From Tardiphaga robiniae (GTDB lineage Bacteria > Pseudomonadota > Alphaproteobacteria > Rhizobiales > Xanthobacteraceae): a DNA stretch of 64,000 nucleotides. Below, in pieces: positions 25,843 through 35,077 of the stretch (position 1 is the stretch's first letter; every line of letters starts with the position of its first letter). A program made the position numbers and the translations under genes. The notes under the pieces are model-generated. The model saw only the letters and a program-made list of their open reading frames with translations, did no database searches and was not told the DNA's origin. The DNA lies in the NCBI RefSeq assembly GCF_001618955.1, contig NZ_LVYV01000012.1, positions 1-64,000 on the forward strand, written 5' to 3'.

Positions 25843-27213
25843 CTAAACCCGCACCGGCCCCAGCATTTCGAAATGTTTGCGGCGCTGCAGCCAGATCAGC
25901 AGGATCAGGCTCGGCACCGCGACGACCACGCTGATGGCGAAGAACATCGGCCATCCCGTCGCCTGCGCGACGTAACCTGCACCTGCCGACAGATAGGTCC
26001 GCCCCACTGCGGCGAGCGCCGTCAGCAGCGCATATTGCGTGGCGGTATGCAGCGGATTTCTGCAGAGCGCGGAGAGATAGGCGACGAAGATCACCGTGCC
26101 GATGGCACTTGTGAAGTTCTCGACCGAGATCGCGAGCGCCAGCGCCCATTGATTGACGCCGACGATGGCGAGCCACGAGAAGGCCAGATTGGATACCGCC
26201 TGCAGTACAGCGCCGATCCACAGGCTCGCCGCCAGCGAATAGCGCCGCGCCACGAAGCCGCCAGCGAAGCCGCCGATCAATGTGGCGGCAAGGCCGACGC
26301 CTTTGACGATGGCGGCATAGTCATTGCGGGTGAAGCCGAGGTCGATCACGAACGGCGCCGTCATGGTACCGGAAAACGCGTCTGTGAATTTGAACAGCAC
26401 GACAAAGGCCAGCGCGGCCCAGGCATCCTTGCGGGTGAGAAATTCGGAGAACGCGCCGATCGCTGCCTGCAGCACGCGGTTGAAGGCGCTCTCGCCGCGT
26501 GTGGCCGCTTCGGCCTGCGCGGATTGCTCGGGCTCGGTGGCGGCCAGCGCCGTGACCGTGCCGATCAGCACCATCGCAGCCATCGCCACATAGCCCCACA
26601 TCCACGCGGTGGAGCGCGCGATGCCGGTGCTTTCGAAGGCGCTGACCAGAAACAGCACACCGGCGGTGGAGATCAGCATGCCGATGCGATAGGCCGCGAC
26701 GTAAGACGCCATGCCGGCGGCCTGTTCGCTCTCCGGCAGGCTTTCGACACGGAACGCATCGACGACGATGTCCTGCGTCGATGACATCGCGGCGACCAGC
26801 AGCGCACCAAGGGCGACAAACAGCGGCGAGCGCGCGGGGTCGGTCAGCGCCAGCAGCAGGATCGCACAGATCAGCAGCAGCTGTGAAAATACCAGCCAGC
26901 CACGGCGGCGGCCGAATCGCCGTGTGAAGAAGGGCACATGCAGCGCATCGACCAGCGGCGCCCAGAGGAATTTCAGCGTGTAGGGCGTGCCGACGAGGGC
27001 GAACAACCCGATGGTACCAAGATCGACGCCGGATTCGCGCATCCACACCAGCAGCGTCGAGCCGGACAGCGCGAGCGGCAGGCCCGACGATAGACCAAGC
27101 AGCAGCACGATCAGCACGCGCGGCTGCGTGTATACCGCCATGCTCTCACGCCAGGAGGCACGGGGCTTCAGGGCGGCGAGGGCGGCTTCGGACGAGTCAG
27201 GCGCGCTGGTCAT
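25843..27213 (-). CDS. ampG: AmpG-like muropeptide MFS transporter
   Basis: A 456-residue major-facilitator protein with about 12-14 helices. The AmpG character shows in GLSSGLPLALSGSTLLVWMR near the N-terminus, TLKFLWAPLVDALHVPFF in the first cytoplasmic loop and SSTQDIVVDAFRVE in helix 4-5. AmpG imports anhydro-muropeptides for cell-wall recycling and indirectly governs AmpC induction. No ampC or ampR gene is adjacent. The assignment to the AmpG family is firm; the substrate is inferred from it. Confidence 0.87.
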   Translation of the reverse strand: MTSAPDSSEAALAALKPRASWRESMAVYTQPRVLIVLLLGLSSGLPLALSGSTLLVWMRESGVDLGTIGLFALVGTPYTLKFLWAPLVDALHVPFFTRRFGRRRGWLVFSQLLLICAILLLALTDPARSPLFVALGALLVAAMSSTQDIVVDAFRVESLPESEQAAGMASYVAAYRIGMLISTAGVLFLVSAFESTGIARSTAWMWGYVAMAAMVLIGTVTALAATEPEQSAQAEAATRGESAFNRVLQAAIGAFSEFLTRKDAWAALAFVVLFKFTDAFSGTMTAPFVIDLGFTRNDYAAIVKGVGLAATLIGGFAGGFVARRYSLAASLWIGAVLQAVSNLAFSWLAIVGVNQWALALAISVENFTSAIGTVIFVAYLSALCRNPLHTATQYALLTALAAVGRTYLSAGAGYVAQATGWPMFFAISVVVAVPSLILLIWLQRRKHFEMLGPVRV

Positions 27214-27253
27214 GGGGAAGGGTTAGCAGATTCGGGAGGAAGCGGCCTGTGGC

Positions 27254-28468
27254 CTATTCCCCCGCCTGAATCTTGCGCGGTAGCGGCGCGAACATGTCGG
27301 GGGCCGCGGTCCTGGCGACCGCAGGGGCGACCTCGGTCGCTGGCTCGCTCTTGCTGAAATCCAGTTCCTCGATGCGGCCGGCGCGCTTCTCGATCTTGTC
27401 GGCGGAGATCAAAATCTGGCGGACGTCTTCATTGGCCTGCCCGAAATGTGTCTGCAGCTTCATCACGCGATCACGCAGGCGGGTGAGGTCGTCGCCCAGA
27501 TTCAGTACCTCGGTGCGGATCTGATCGGCGGCATCGCGCATGCGCGCGTCCTTGAGGATCTGCTGCATCACCTGGATCGCTAGCATCAGCAGCGACGGCG
27601 ACACCAGCACGACGCGGGCGCGATAGGCCTTCTGAATGATGTCGTCGAAGCCGTCATGGATTTCCGCATAAACGGATTCCGACGGCACGAACATCAGCGC
27701 GGTATCCTGCGTCTCGCCGGCGACGAGATATTTCTCCGCAATATCGGTGACGTGTTTCATCACGTCGGCGCGCAGCCGCTGCGCTGCGTATTTCTTCTCG
27801 TCGTCGCTGCGCGCGTCATGCAGCGCGGTAACGGCCTCCAGCGGGAATTTCGCGTCGATGCACAGCGGGCGCTGGTCCGGCAGGAAGATCACGCAATCCG
27901 GCCGTTTGCCGGACGACAACGTGTGCTGGAACGCATAAGCGCCGCTCGGCATGCCGTCCTTGACGATGCTTTCCATCCGCGCCTGACCGAAGGCGCCGCG
28001 TGACTGCTTGTTGGCGAGCACGTCGCGGAGCGTCGTCACCTGTGAGGTAAGGTCGGTGAGGTTCTTGTGGGCGTTGTCGATGATACCCAGGCGCTCATGC
28101 AGCGCGCTCAGGCTTTCCATGGTGTTGCGCGTGGTCTGTTCCATGGATTGGCCGACGCGATGGGTCACGGAATCCAGCCGCTCGGACACCGCGCGTGCCA
28201 TATCGGCCTGACGGCCCGCCAAGGCCTGGCCCATGGCGTCGACGCGGCCGGTGGCCTCGTTCTGTGCCTTCAGCACCTCGCTGAGGCGTTCTTCCAGTTC
28301 GTCGGCGCGGATCGCCTGGGCCATGGCCATGGCGGCGCCGCGGCTACCGGAGCGAGCGATGACAATGGCGATGATGAGCAGCAAGGCCAGTGCCAGAGCG
28401 CCGAAGCCCATCAATGCCACGCCGGCGGTGACCGGCATGTCGCCGATCATGAAAAGGATTTCGTTCAT
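27254..28468 (-). CDS. rmuC: DNA recombination protein RmuC
   Basis: A 404-residue protein with one N-terminal membrane helix (about 10-40), a long coiled-coil region (about 50-130) and the RmuC nuclease-like domain. That domain carries LSSGKRPDCVIFLPDQRPLC and IDAKFPLEAV (the PD-(D/E)xK-like D...DAK). RmuC limits inversions at repeats in E. coli. The Ala/Pro-rich C-terminal tail is variable. The promoter faces the 24-bp repeat array at 28,546-28,634. Confidence 0.9.
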   Translation of the reverse strand: MNEILFMIGDMPVTAGVALMGFGALALALLLIIAIVIARSGSRGAAMAMAQAIRADELEERLSEVLKAQNEATGRVDAMGQALAGRQADMARAVSERLDSVTHRVGQSMEQTTRNTMESLSALHERLGIIDNAHKNLTDLTSQVTTLRDVLANKQSRGAFGQARMESIVKDGMPSGAYAFQHTLSSGKRPDCVIFLPDQRPLCIDAKFPLEAVTALHDARSDDEKKYAAQRLRADVMKHVTDIAEKYLVAGETQDTALMFVPSESVYAEIHDGFDDIIQKAYRARVVLVSPSLLMLAIQVMQQILKDARMRDAADQIRTEVLNLGDDLTRLRDRVMKLQTHFGQANEDVRQILISADKIEKRAGRIEELDFSKSEPATEVAPAVARTAAPDMFAPLPRKIQAGE

Positions 28469-28545
28469 CCCATCCTTGTAGCCGATTCGGGCAGTGACGC
28501 GAACGAAGAGGGAACATTTATAGTTAATAGATGATGAGCTTTCCT

Positions 28546-28634
28546 GGTTAGCCCATCCTTAAGAAACGTGGTTAGCGAAGCCTTAACCGGCATGGTTAAC
28601 CTTGCCTTAATCTTCATGGTTAGCGGGGAGTTAA
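28546..28634. promoter_or_regulatory. Four tandem 24-bp repeats, each with a CtrA-like TTAR-N7-TTAA box
   Basis: Boxes lie at 28,548-28,562, 28,572-28,586, 28,596-28,610 and 28,620-28,634, exactly 24 bases apart. The third is the full alphaproteobacterial CtrA consensus TTAA-N7-TTAA; the other three read TTAG-N7-TTAA. Each unit begins GGTTA. The array sits between the divergent rmuC and def genes and ends 66 bases before the def start. CtrA control is inferred from the consensus only. Confidence 0.6.
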
Positions 28635-28700
28635 CGCCCTTCAAAGTCCAGCTTTTCCAGCGGATTGACCCGGACCGGCGCGCAGATTAAATCGCCCGAC

Positions 28701-29222
28701 ATGGCCATTCGTGAAATCATTATCCTGCCGGACAAACAGTTGCGGCTGATCTCCAAACCTGTCGAGAAGGTGACGTCGGAGGTGCGCAAGCTCGCCGACG
28801 ACATGTTCGAGACGATGTATGACGCACCCGGGATCGGGCTGGCGGCGATCCAGATTGCGGTTCCGCTGCGGCTGATCACCATGGACATCGCCAAGAAGGA
28901 CGATGAGGAGGACGGCAAGAAGCCGCGTGTCTTCATCAATCCGGAGGTCATCTCGGCCTCGGAAGAGCTCTCGGTCTATGAAGAGGGCTGCCTGTCGATT
29001 CCCGAATATTACGAGGAAGTGGAACGCCCGGCGACAGTGCGGATCCGTTACATGGACCTCGACGGCAAGACCATTGAGGAAGATGCCGACGGGTTGTTCG
29101 CGACCTGCATCCAGCATGAGATCGATCATCTCAACGGCGTGTTGTTCGTCGATTACCTCTCCAAGCTGAAGCGCGACCGCGTGCTGAAGAAGTTCACCAA
29201 GCTCGCCAAGCGCGCGGAGTAG
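28701..29222 (+). CDS. def: Peptide deformylase
   Basis: A 173-residue metalloenzyme that removes the formyl group from new proteins. All three motifs are intact: [10 protein letters not shown] (motif 1), EGCLSIPE with the metal-binding Cys (motif 2) and [12 protein letters not shown] (motif 3, HExxH). The start is the ATG of [10 protein letters not shown]. def, fmt and truA follow each other on the same strand and form the usual formylation/deformylation cluster. An acidic Asp/Glu insert ([10 protein letters not shown]) lies near residue 65. Confidence 0.95.
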   Translation: MAIREIIILPDKQLRLISKPVEKVTSEVRKLADDMFETMYDAPGIGLAAIQIAVPLRLITMDIAKKDDEEDGKKPRVFINPEVISASEELSVYEEGCLSIPEYYEEVERPATVRIRYMDLDGKTIEEDADGLFATCIQHEIDHLNGVLFVDYLSKLKRDRVLKKFTKLAKRAE

Positions 29223-29261
29223 GTTTCTCCGCCCGACGCTACAACAGATCGGCTCCGACCT

Positions 29262-30194
29262 ATGTCGCTTCGTTTGATCTTCATGGGCACGCCGGATTTC
29301 GCGGTGCCGACGCTGCTCGAACTCGTGGCTCATGGCCATGAGATCGTCGCCGTCTACACCCGTGAGGCAAAGCCGGCCGGCCGTGGCATGAAGCTGCAGC
29401 CGACGCCGGTGGCGCGCGAGGCTGAACGGCTCGGCATTCCCGTCTTCACACCGAAGACGCTGCGGACGCCGGAGGCGGAAGTCGAGTTCCGGTCGCATGA
29501 GGCCGAGGCTGCGGTCGTCGTCGCCTACGGCATGATCCTGCCGCAGAACATTCTCGATGTGCCGCCCCTAGGTTGCTTCAACCTGCACGGCTCGCTACTG
29601 CCGCGCTGGCGCGGTGCCGCGCCGATCAATCGTGCCATCATGGAAGGCGATGCCGAGAGCGGCGTCATGGTGATGAAGATGGATGTCGGCCTCGACACCG
29701 GCGATGTCGCTATGGCCGAGCGCCTGGCGATCACCGATGTGATGACGGCGCTCGACCTGCATGATGCGCTGGCGCCGCTTGGTGCCGACCTGATGGTGCG
29801 GGCAATGGGCGCTTTGGAGCGCGGCCGGTTGAGCCTGACGCCGCAGAGCGAGGTCGGCGTCATTTACGCGGCCAAGATCGACAAGGCCGAAGCCAAGATC
29901 GACTGGTCGAAGCCGGCGCGCGACGTGCTGCGGCATTGTCATGGCTTGTCGCCGTTTCCCGGCGCGTGGTGCGAAGTGCCGATCGAAGGCGAAGCGGTGC
30001 GCGTGAAGGTCTTGCGCTGTGAACTCGCCAAGGGATCTGGCACGCCCGGCGATGTCATCGACGATCAGCTGACCGTAGCTTGCGGCGACGGCGCGATCCG
30101 CATCATCGACCTGCAGCGCGCCGGCAAGCAGCCGATGAAGGCCAATGAGTTTCTGCGTGGCACGCCGATGAAGCCGCCCGTGCGCCTTTCATGA
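29262..30194 (+). CDS. fmt: Methionyl-tRNA formyltransferase
   Basis: A 310-residue enzyme that formylates initiator Met-tRNA using 10-formyl-THF. The N-terminal Rossmann domain starts [19 protein letters not shown]. The catalytic signature is [20 protein letters not shown] (Asn, His; the Asp is in GLDTGDV). The C-terminal OB-like domain (about 205-310) ends [11 protein letters not shown]. It lies 39 bases downstream of def and abuts a palindromic repeat shared with the truA start. Confidence 0.95.
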   Translation: MSLRLIFMGTPDFAVPTLLELVAHGHEIVAVYTREAKPAGRGMKLQPTPVAREAERLGIPVFTPKTLRTPEAEVEFRSHEAEAAVVVAYGMILPQNILDVPPLGCFNLHGSLLPRWRGAAPINRAIMEGDAESGVMVMKMDVGLDTGDVAMAERLAITDVMTALDLHDALAPLGADLMVRAMGALERGRLSLTPQSEVGVIYAAKIDKAEAKIDWSKPARDVLRHCHGLSPFPGAWCEVPIEGEAVRVKVLRCELAKGSGTPGDVIDDQLTVACGDGAIRIIDLQRAGKQPMKANEFLRGTPMKPPVRLS

Positions 30195-30241
30195 GCATGA
30201 TCTTGTCCGAAAACCGGTGGCCACTTTTCGGGATCATGCTC
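30193..30241. repeat. Rhizobiales-type palindromic repeat filling the fmt-truA junction
   Basis: A 49-base inverted repeat with ends GAGCATGATC and GATCATGCTC and an inner TCCGAAAACC...TTTTCGGGA. It begins at the last two bases of the fmt stop codon and ends two bases before the truA ATG. This sequence type is widely dispersed in Rhizobiales. The only ribosome-binding-like sequence for truA (CGGGAT) lies within it. Confidence 0.85.
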
Positions 30242-30243
30242 TG

Positions 30244-30984
30244 ATGCCGCGCTACAAGATGATCATCGAGTATGACGGTGCGCCATTCTCCGGCTGGCAG
30301 GTGCAGGCCAACGCGACGCTGACCGTACAGGGCGCGCTGGAGCGTGCCGCCGAGGCCATTTGCGGCGAGCCGATCCGCGTCCATGGCGCCGGTCGCACCG
30401 ATGCCGGCGTCCATGCGCTCGGCCAGGTCGCCCATTGCGATGTGCCGAAAGTGCTGGTGCCCGGTCGTTTCCGCGACGGCATGAATGCCCATCTGCGGCC
30501 GCATCCGGTCGGTGTGCTGTCGGCCGATATCGTGCCGGATGATTTCGAGGCGCGGTTCTCGGCCACCCGGCGCCACTATGTCTATCGCATCACCAATCGC
30601 CGCGCGAACCTCGCCGTCGATGCCGGCCGTGTCTGGCGCATACCGCGTCCACTCGATGTCGCTGCCATGAGCGAGGCCGCGAAGCACTTGCTCGGCCGAC
30701 ACGACTTCACGACTTTCCGTGATACCGAATGCCAGGCCAAGTCGCCGATCCGCACGCTCGATCAGCTCGATGTGGTGCAGAACGGCGAGGCGATCACCAT
30801 CACGACCTCCGCACGCTCGTTCCTGCACAGCCAGGTGCGCTCGATGGTTGGCTCACTGGTGTGGGTCGGCAACGGCCGCTGGACGCCGGACGACCTGGCT
30901 GCGGCGCTGGCCGCGAAGGACCGCAGCGCCTGCGGCATCGTGGCGCCGCCGGATGGGCTGTATCTGGTAAAGGTCGACTACTAG
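30244..30984 (+). CDS. truA: tRNA pseudouridine(38-40) synthase TruA
   Basis: A 246-residue enzyme that makes pseudouridine at positions 38-40 of tRNA anticodon arms. The catalytic Asp lies in [17 protein letters not shown]. Other conserved stretches are [10 protein letters not shown] near the N-terminus, RHYVYRI, and [19 protein letters not shown] with the usual Arg and Met. The start is the ATG just past the palindromic repeat. Its 3' end overlaps the convergent nucleosidase gene by four bases. Confidence 0.94.
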   Translation: MPRYKMIIEYDGAPFSGWQVQANATLTVQGALERAAEAICGEPIRVHGAGRTDAGVHALGQVAHCDVPKVLVPGRFRDGMNAHLRPHPVGVLSADIVPDDFEARFSATRRHYVYRITNRRANLAVDAGRVWRIPRPLDVAAMSEAAKHLLGRHDFTTFRDTECQAKSPIRTLDQLDVVQNGEAITITTSARSFLHSQVRSMVGSLVWVGNGRWTPDDLAAALAAKDRSACGIVAPPDGLYLVKVDY

Positions 30985-31541
30985 ACCTTCACGCCCTTCA
31001 TCGCGTCCCAGAACAGATCCTGTCCATTCGCGACATTCGCCGTCCAATGCTCATGCGCAAAGTCATTGGCGTCGTCAGTGATGAACTTGAAGGCGCGCCA
31101 GCGGATGCCGTGGCGCAGGCAGACCTGCGCGATGGCAAACAGTTCCATATCGACGATGTCGACATTGTTCGCCACCAGCCAAGGATCGGTGGAGGTGACG
31201 AAACTGTCACCACTGCCGCAGATCACGCCGCGCTGGCCCGAGACCAGGCGGTCGAGATCGGGCGCAAAGGGCGTGCGGCCGCGCGGTGCCAACGGTTCAG
31301 CATTCATGTCGCGCTGGATCACGTCGCTGACCTCGACGAGGCCGTTGAGTTTGGTGTTCAGCTTGCCGGCGGTGCCGTAGTTCACGACGAGCTTGGGCTG
31401 CATGGCCTGCACCGCCTGAAGCGTTGCGATCGTAGTGTTGATCTTGCCGACGCCGGTGAAAATCACCTCGATCTCGGCAGGCGCGCGCGATTTGTCGAGC
31501 TCGCTTTCGAGCGCGGTGAGGACGAGAATCTTGCCGTTCAT
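30981..31541 (-). CDS. Nucleosidase, MTA/SAH nucleosidase-like
   Basis: A 186-residue protein of the nucleoside phosphorylase superfamily. It has the N-terminal strand [11 protein letters not shown] and the loop [10 protein letters not shown]. It also has [12 protein letters not shown], and the [11 protein letters not shown] stretch with the Met-Glu pair that contacts ribose. The catalytic Asp is in [14 protein letters not shown] nucleosidases cleave methylthioadenosine and SAH; the exact substrate is uncertain because the protein is shorter than typical Pfs. Its start overlaps the dapE stop by four bases, so they are translationally coupled. Confidence 0.82.
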   Translation of the reverse strand: MNGKILVLTALESELDKSRAPAEIEVIFTGVGKINTTIATLQAVQAMQPKLVVNYGTAGKLNTKLNGLVEVSDVIQRDMNAEPLAPRGRTPFAPDLDRLVSGQRGVICGSGDSFVTSTDPWLVANNVDIVDMELFAIAQVCLRHGIRWRAFKFITDDANDFAHEHWTANVANGQDLFWDAMKGVKV

Positions 31542-32707
31542 GCGAAATACCGATCCAGCACGCCACGATAGATTTGGGTGAGCTTCTCCAGGTCGGACAC
31601 CTTCGTGTGTTCGTCGATCTGGTGCATGGTCTGGCCGACCAGGCCGAATTCGATCACCGGGCAGTAGTTCTTGATGAAGCGCGCGTCGGAGGTTCCGCCA
31701 CCAGTGTTGAGATCGGGCACGCGGCCGGTGATTTCCTTGATTGCAGCAACGACCGTATCGGTAAACGCACCCGGCTTTGTGACGAAGCTATCCGAATTGC
31801 TCGGCTCCCAGATCACATGCGCGCGAATACGGTTGCCGGCTGCAGCTGCGACGCGTGCATCGATCAGGTCGCGCAATGACGCCTGCGTGTGATGGTCGTT
31901 GAAGCGAATGTTGAACTTCGCCCGCGCCTGCGCCGGGATCACGTTGGTCGCCTTGTTGCCGACATCCACCGAGGTGAATTCGAGATTGGACGGCTGAAAC
32001 TGCGCATTGCCCTGATCGAGCGGATCGCTGCTCAGCGCTGTGATCAACGCGGCGATATCCGGTACCGGATTCGATGCGCGATGCGGATAGGCGACATGGC
32101 CCTGCACGCCATCGACGACCAGCGTGCCTGATTGCGACCCGCGGCGTCCGATCTTGATCGTGTCGCCCATCTCCTCGACATTCGAGGGCTCGCCGACAAT
32201 GCAATGATCGAACCGTTCGCCACGCTCGGCCGCCCATTGGAGCAGCTTCACGGTGCCATTGACGGCAATGCCTTCTTCGTCGCCGGTGATCAGGAAGGAG
32301 ATCGAACCGCCGCCGTCCTTTTGCGGCTTGCCGTCATTCGCCGCCAGATAGTCCAGCACGGCGGCGACTGACGCGGCGATGCCACCCTTCATGTCCACCG
32401 CGCCGCGGCCGTAGAGCAGGCCGTTCGTCACGTCGCCGGAGAAAGCGCCATGGGTCCACGCCGCTTCATCACCGGGCGGCACCACGTCGGTATGGCCAGC
32501 AAAACAGATATGCGGCGCGGAAGTCCCGATACGGGCATAGAGGTTTTCGATGTCGGCGCTGCCTTCCTCGCTGAAGGTGACGCGATGGACTTCGAAGCCG
32601 GCCGACGTCAGCAGGCTCTCGAGCACGCCGAGGGCGCCGGCGTCAGCAGGAGTGACTGAGGGGCAGCGGAGAAGATCTTGAGCGATGGAGAGAGCGTCGG
32701 TGGACAT
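31538..32707 (-). CDS. dapE: Succinyl-diaminopimelate desuccinylase
   Basis: A 389-residue di-zinc hydrolase of the succinylase branch of lysine and meso-DAP synthesis. Metal and catalytic residues lie in [25 protein letters not shown] and [10 protein letters not shown] dimerisation domain occupies about 180-300, and the C-terminal [10 protein letters not shown] and [12 protein letters not shown] complete the site. The start overlaps the upstream DUF805 gene by one base (TGATG). dapD is in the same run of genes. Confidence 0.93.
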   Translation of the reverse strand: MSTDALSIAQDLLRCPSVTPADAGALGVLESLLTSAGFEVHRVTFSEEGSADIENLYARIGTSAPHICFAGHTDVVPPGDEAAWTHGAFSGDVTNGLLYGRGAVDMKGGIAASVAAVLDYLAANDGKPQKDGGGSISFLITGDEEGIAVNGTVKLLQWAAERGERFDHCIVGEPSNVEEMGDTIKIGRRGSQSGTLVVDGVQGHVAYPHRASNPVPDIAALITALSSDPLDQGNAQFQPSNLEFTSVDVGNKATNVIPAQARAKFNIRFNDHHTQASLRDLIDARVAAAAGNRIRAHVIWEPSNSDSFVTKPGAFTDTVVAAIKEITGRVPDLNTGGGTSDARFIKNYCPVIEFGLVGQTMHQIDEHTKVSDLEKLTQIYRGVLDRYFA

Positions 32708-33183
32708 CAGACCCTTGGTGCAGTGGCAAGCGCGGCAAGCGGATCGGGACCGTATTCGTTCGGCCCGGCGGTGCCGCGCAGGAAGCCCAGTTCGACGATG
32801 GCCCAGATGGTGACGGCGAAGCTGGCAATATGAAAGACGAAGCTGGTGCTTGCGCTGCTGGTGCTGCCGATGCCGCTCAGGACGCTGGGGCCGAGCCAGA
32901 ACACCAGGATCCACCAGCCGCTCTTCTCGCGGTCGTGCAACCGCTTGATGCCGGTGGCGATGCCTGACCATGTGCCGGCGACGATGAGGACGATGGCGGC
33001 CAGCCACAGCAGCAGTGCGCCACCGACCATGCTGAACAGGCGATCAGTGTCGAAGCCGCCGAGCCACATCACGGCAGCAGCCACGAAGGCGATCCAGGCC
33101 ACTATGTAGATCAGGATCGCAAGCCAGTATTTGCCGCGATTGATCCGTCCCTTGAAGCTGAAAAGCAGCGTGGTCCAGTCCAT
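32707..33183 (-). CDS. DUF805 domain-containing membrane protein
   Basis: A 158-residue inner-membrane protein with four hydrophobic helices. The DUF805 signature [17 protein letters not shown] opens the protein, and [15 protein letters not shown] lies in the loop before helix 3. The function of the family is unknown. It sits between dapD and dapE, overlapping dapE by one base, so it is very likely co-transcribed with both. The start is the ATG of MDWTTLLF; an upstream non-ATG start is possible. Confidence 0.88.
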   Translation of the reverse strand: MDWTTLLFSFKGRINRGKYWLAILIYIVAWIAFVAAAVMWLGGFDTDRLFSMVGGALLLWLAAIVLIVAGTWSGIATGIKRLHDREKSGWWILVFWLGPSVLSGIGSTSSASTSFVFHIASFAVTIWAIVELGFLRGTAGPNEYGPDPLAALATAPRV

Positions 33184-33251
33184 GGCAGCCCCCGGGTCAA
33201 CGGATCGGTCCGGTCTGCGCGATGCTACGCGCAAACCGTCCCGAACAACAA

Positions 33252-34097
33252 TCAGTCGCGCAGCAGTTCGTTGATGCTGGTCTTGGAGCGGGTGCGCTCG
33301 TCGACGCGCTTCACGATCACGGCGCAGGCGGTGGAAGGGCCGATCTGGCCGTTCTTCATCGGCTTGCCGGGCAGGTTGCCGGGCACGAGCACCGCATATT
33401 CCGGCACTTCACCGACGAATACTTCCCCGGTCTCGCGGTCGACGATCTTGGTCGATGCGCCCAGGAACACGCCCATGGCCAGCACCGCGCCCTTGCGCAC
33501 GATCACGCCTTCAGCGACTTCGGAGCGGGCGCCGATGAAGCAGTCGTCCTCGATAATGACCGGGCCGGCCTGCAGCGGCTCCAGCACGCCGCCGATGCCG
33601 ACGCCGCCGGAAATGTGCACGCGCTTGCCGATCTGGGCGCAGGAGCCGACCGTCGACCAGGTGTCGACCATGGAGCTCTCATCGACATAGGCGCCGAGAT
33701 TGACGAAGGACGGCATCAGCACGACGTTCTTGGCGATGAAGGCGGACTTGCGCACGATGGCGCCCGGCACGGCGCGGAACGCCGCGCTGCGGAACTGGTC
33801 GTCGCTCCAGCCGTCGAACTTCGAGGGTACCTTGTCCCACCACGGTGCGCCGCCGGGGCCGCCCGAGATCGAGGTCATGTCGTTGAGGCGGAACGACAGC
33901 AGCACGGCCTTCTTCAACCACTGATTGACGGTCCACTTGCCATCGTCGGCGCGGACGGCGACGCGCGCCTCGCCCTTGTCGAGCAGGTTCAGCGCCTGAT
34001 CGACGGCGTCGCGCACTTCGCCCTTGGTCGCAGCGTTGACGTTATCGCGCGCGTCGAAGGCGGCATTGATGGTGGATTCGAGGGCGGTCAGCGACAT
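33252..34097 (-). CDS. dapD: 2,3,4,5-tetrahydropyridine-2,6-dicarboxylate N-succinyltransferase
   Basis: A 281-residue left-handed beta-helix enzyme that succinylates tetrahydrodipicolinate in lysine synthesis. The N-terminal helical domain (about 1-100) is followed by hexapeptide repeats. These include [20 protein letters not shown] (residues in the middle), [13 protein letters not shown] and [13 protein letters not shown]. The start ATG (MSLTALEST) follows AAGGAA. The frame is open upstream through the repeat at 34,182-34,342, but that part is repeat sequence and not coding. Confidence 0.94.
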   Translation of the reverse strand: MSLTALESTINAAFDARDNVNAATKGEVRDAVDQALNLLDKGEARVAVRADDGKWTVNQWLKKAVLLSFRLNDMTSISGGPGGAPWWDKVPSKFDGWSDDQFRSAAFRAVPGAIVRKSAFIAKNVVLMPSFVNLGAYVDESSMVDTWSTVGSCAQIGKRVHISGGVGIGGVLEPLQAGPVIIEDDCFIGARSEVAEGVIVRKGAVLAMGVFLGASTKIVDRETGEVFVGEVPEYAVLVPGNLPGKPMKNGQIGPSTACAVIVKRVDERTRSKTSINELLRD

Positions 34098-34181
34098 CGC
34101 GATTTCCTTGGGCAGATCGTGGGTAAAGGGTGATTTCTTGAAGCTTTTGTCGGGATTTGGCCGCGGAGAGTCAAGGTCGGC

Positions 34182-34342
34182 TCTTCCCTCTCCCCCAGCG
34201 CAGCGTAGCTGCGCGCAGTGGGAGAGGGTGGATCGAACACGCGAAGCGGGTTCGAGACGGGAGAGGGGTGGCTCAGTATGCGGCACCCCTCTCCCGCCTT
34301 CGCTTCGCTCAGGCACCCTCTCCCGCAAGGGGAGAGGGAAAA
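34182..34342. repeat. GC-rich palindromic repeats between dapD and the HAD gene
   Basis: Arms such as CCCTCTCCCCCAGCGCAGCG and CTCCCGCAAGGGGAGAGGGA face each other, with smaller nested palindromes (CGCGAAGCGGG, CTTCGCTTCGC). It is the same family as at 4,538-4,741 and the in-gene copies in polA and hrpB. It fills the whole gap between the two genes. Confidence 0.82.
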
Positions 34343-34346
34343 AGAA

Positions 34347-35054
34347 TCACCGCGCCTTGCTCAGCGCCGTCAGAAACCCCGTCAGATCGTCGGTGACGTG
34401 GTCGACATGGTCGTCGTCACGGCCTTCCAGCTCCCAGTCCTCGCGCACCACCGCCTTGGCGCCGTCGGGCACGATCAGCACGGTCGTCATGCCAAGCTTG
34501 TGAGGCACCACGAGGTTGCGCGACAGGTCCTCGAACATGGCGGCCTTCGAGGGATCGACGCCGTGCAGGCGCAGGAATTTGTCATAGGTCTGCTGCGCGG
34601 GCTTGGGCTCCAGATCGGCGGCGATGATGTCGAAGATCGCTTCGAACTGGTCGGCGAAGCCGAGGCGCTCCAGCACCGCGCCGGCATGGGCGACCGAGCC
34701 GTTGGTTAGGATCAGTTTGCGGCCTGGCAGTTGTGCGATGGCGGTGCCCATCACCGGATTGAGCTCCAGCGGTGAATGATCGATCTCGTGGACGAAAGCC
34801 AGAAAGTCGTCGGCGCGCACACCGTGCTCGGTCATCATGCCGCGCATGGTGGTGCCGTAGCGCTTGTAATAGTCCTTCTGAACCTTGAAGGCCTCGTCGG
34901 GCGAAATCTTGAGAAAATTCGCGACGAAGTCGCGGATCTTGCCATCGACCTGCTGCCACAGGTTCACGTGATGCGGATACAGCGTGTTGTCGAGATCGAA
35001 CACCCATGTCTCGACATGGTTGAAAGCACGCGGCGATTTGGTCGGCAGGGTCAT
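34347..35054 (-). CDS. Pyrimidine 5'-nucleotidase-like HAD hydrolase
   Basis: A 235-residue HAD-superfamily phosphatase. Motif I is WVFDLDNTLYPHH (both Asp residues), motif II is LILTNGS, and motif III/IV is Lys-containing PAQQTYDKF with AAMFEDLSRNL. The Sdt1/Phm8-like arrangement (cap after motif I with YYKRYGTTMRGMM) marks pyrimidine 5'-nucleotidases, which hydrolyse UMP and CMP. The start chosen is the ATG of MTLPTK; a GTG nine codons upstream is possible. It lies on the same strand as the dap genes. Confidence 0.87.
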   Translation of the reverse strand: MTLPTKSPRAFNHVETWVFDLDNTLYPHHVNLWQQVDGKIRDFVANFLKISPDEAFKVQKDYYKRYGTTMRGMMTEHGVRADDFLAFVHEIDHSPLELNPVMGTAIAQLPGRKLILTNGSVAHAGAVLERLGFADQFEAIFDIIAADLEPKPAQQTYDKFLRLHGVDPSKAAMFEDLSRNLVVPHKLGMTTVLIVPDGAKAVVREDWELEGRDDDHVDHVTDDLTGFLTALSKAR

Positions 35055-35077
35055 TGATGGTCTCTGTTGTCCGGTCG

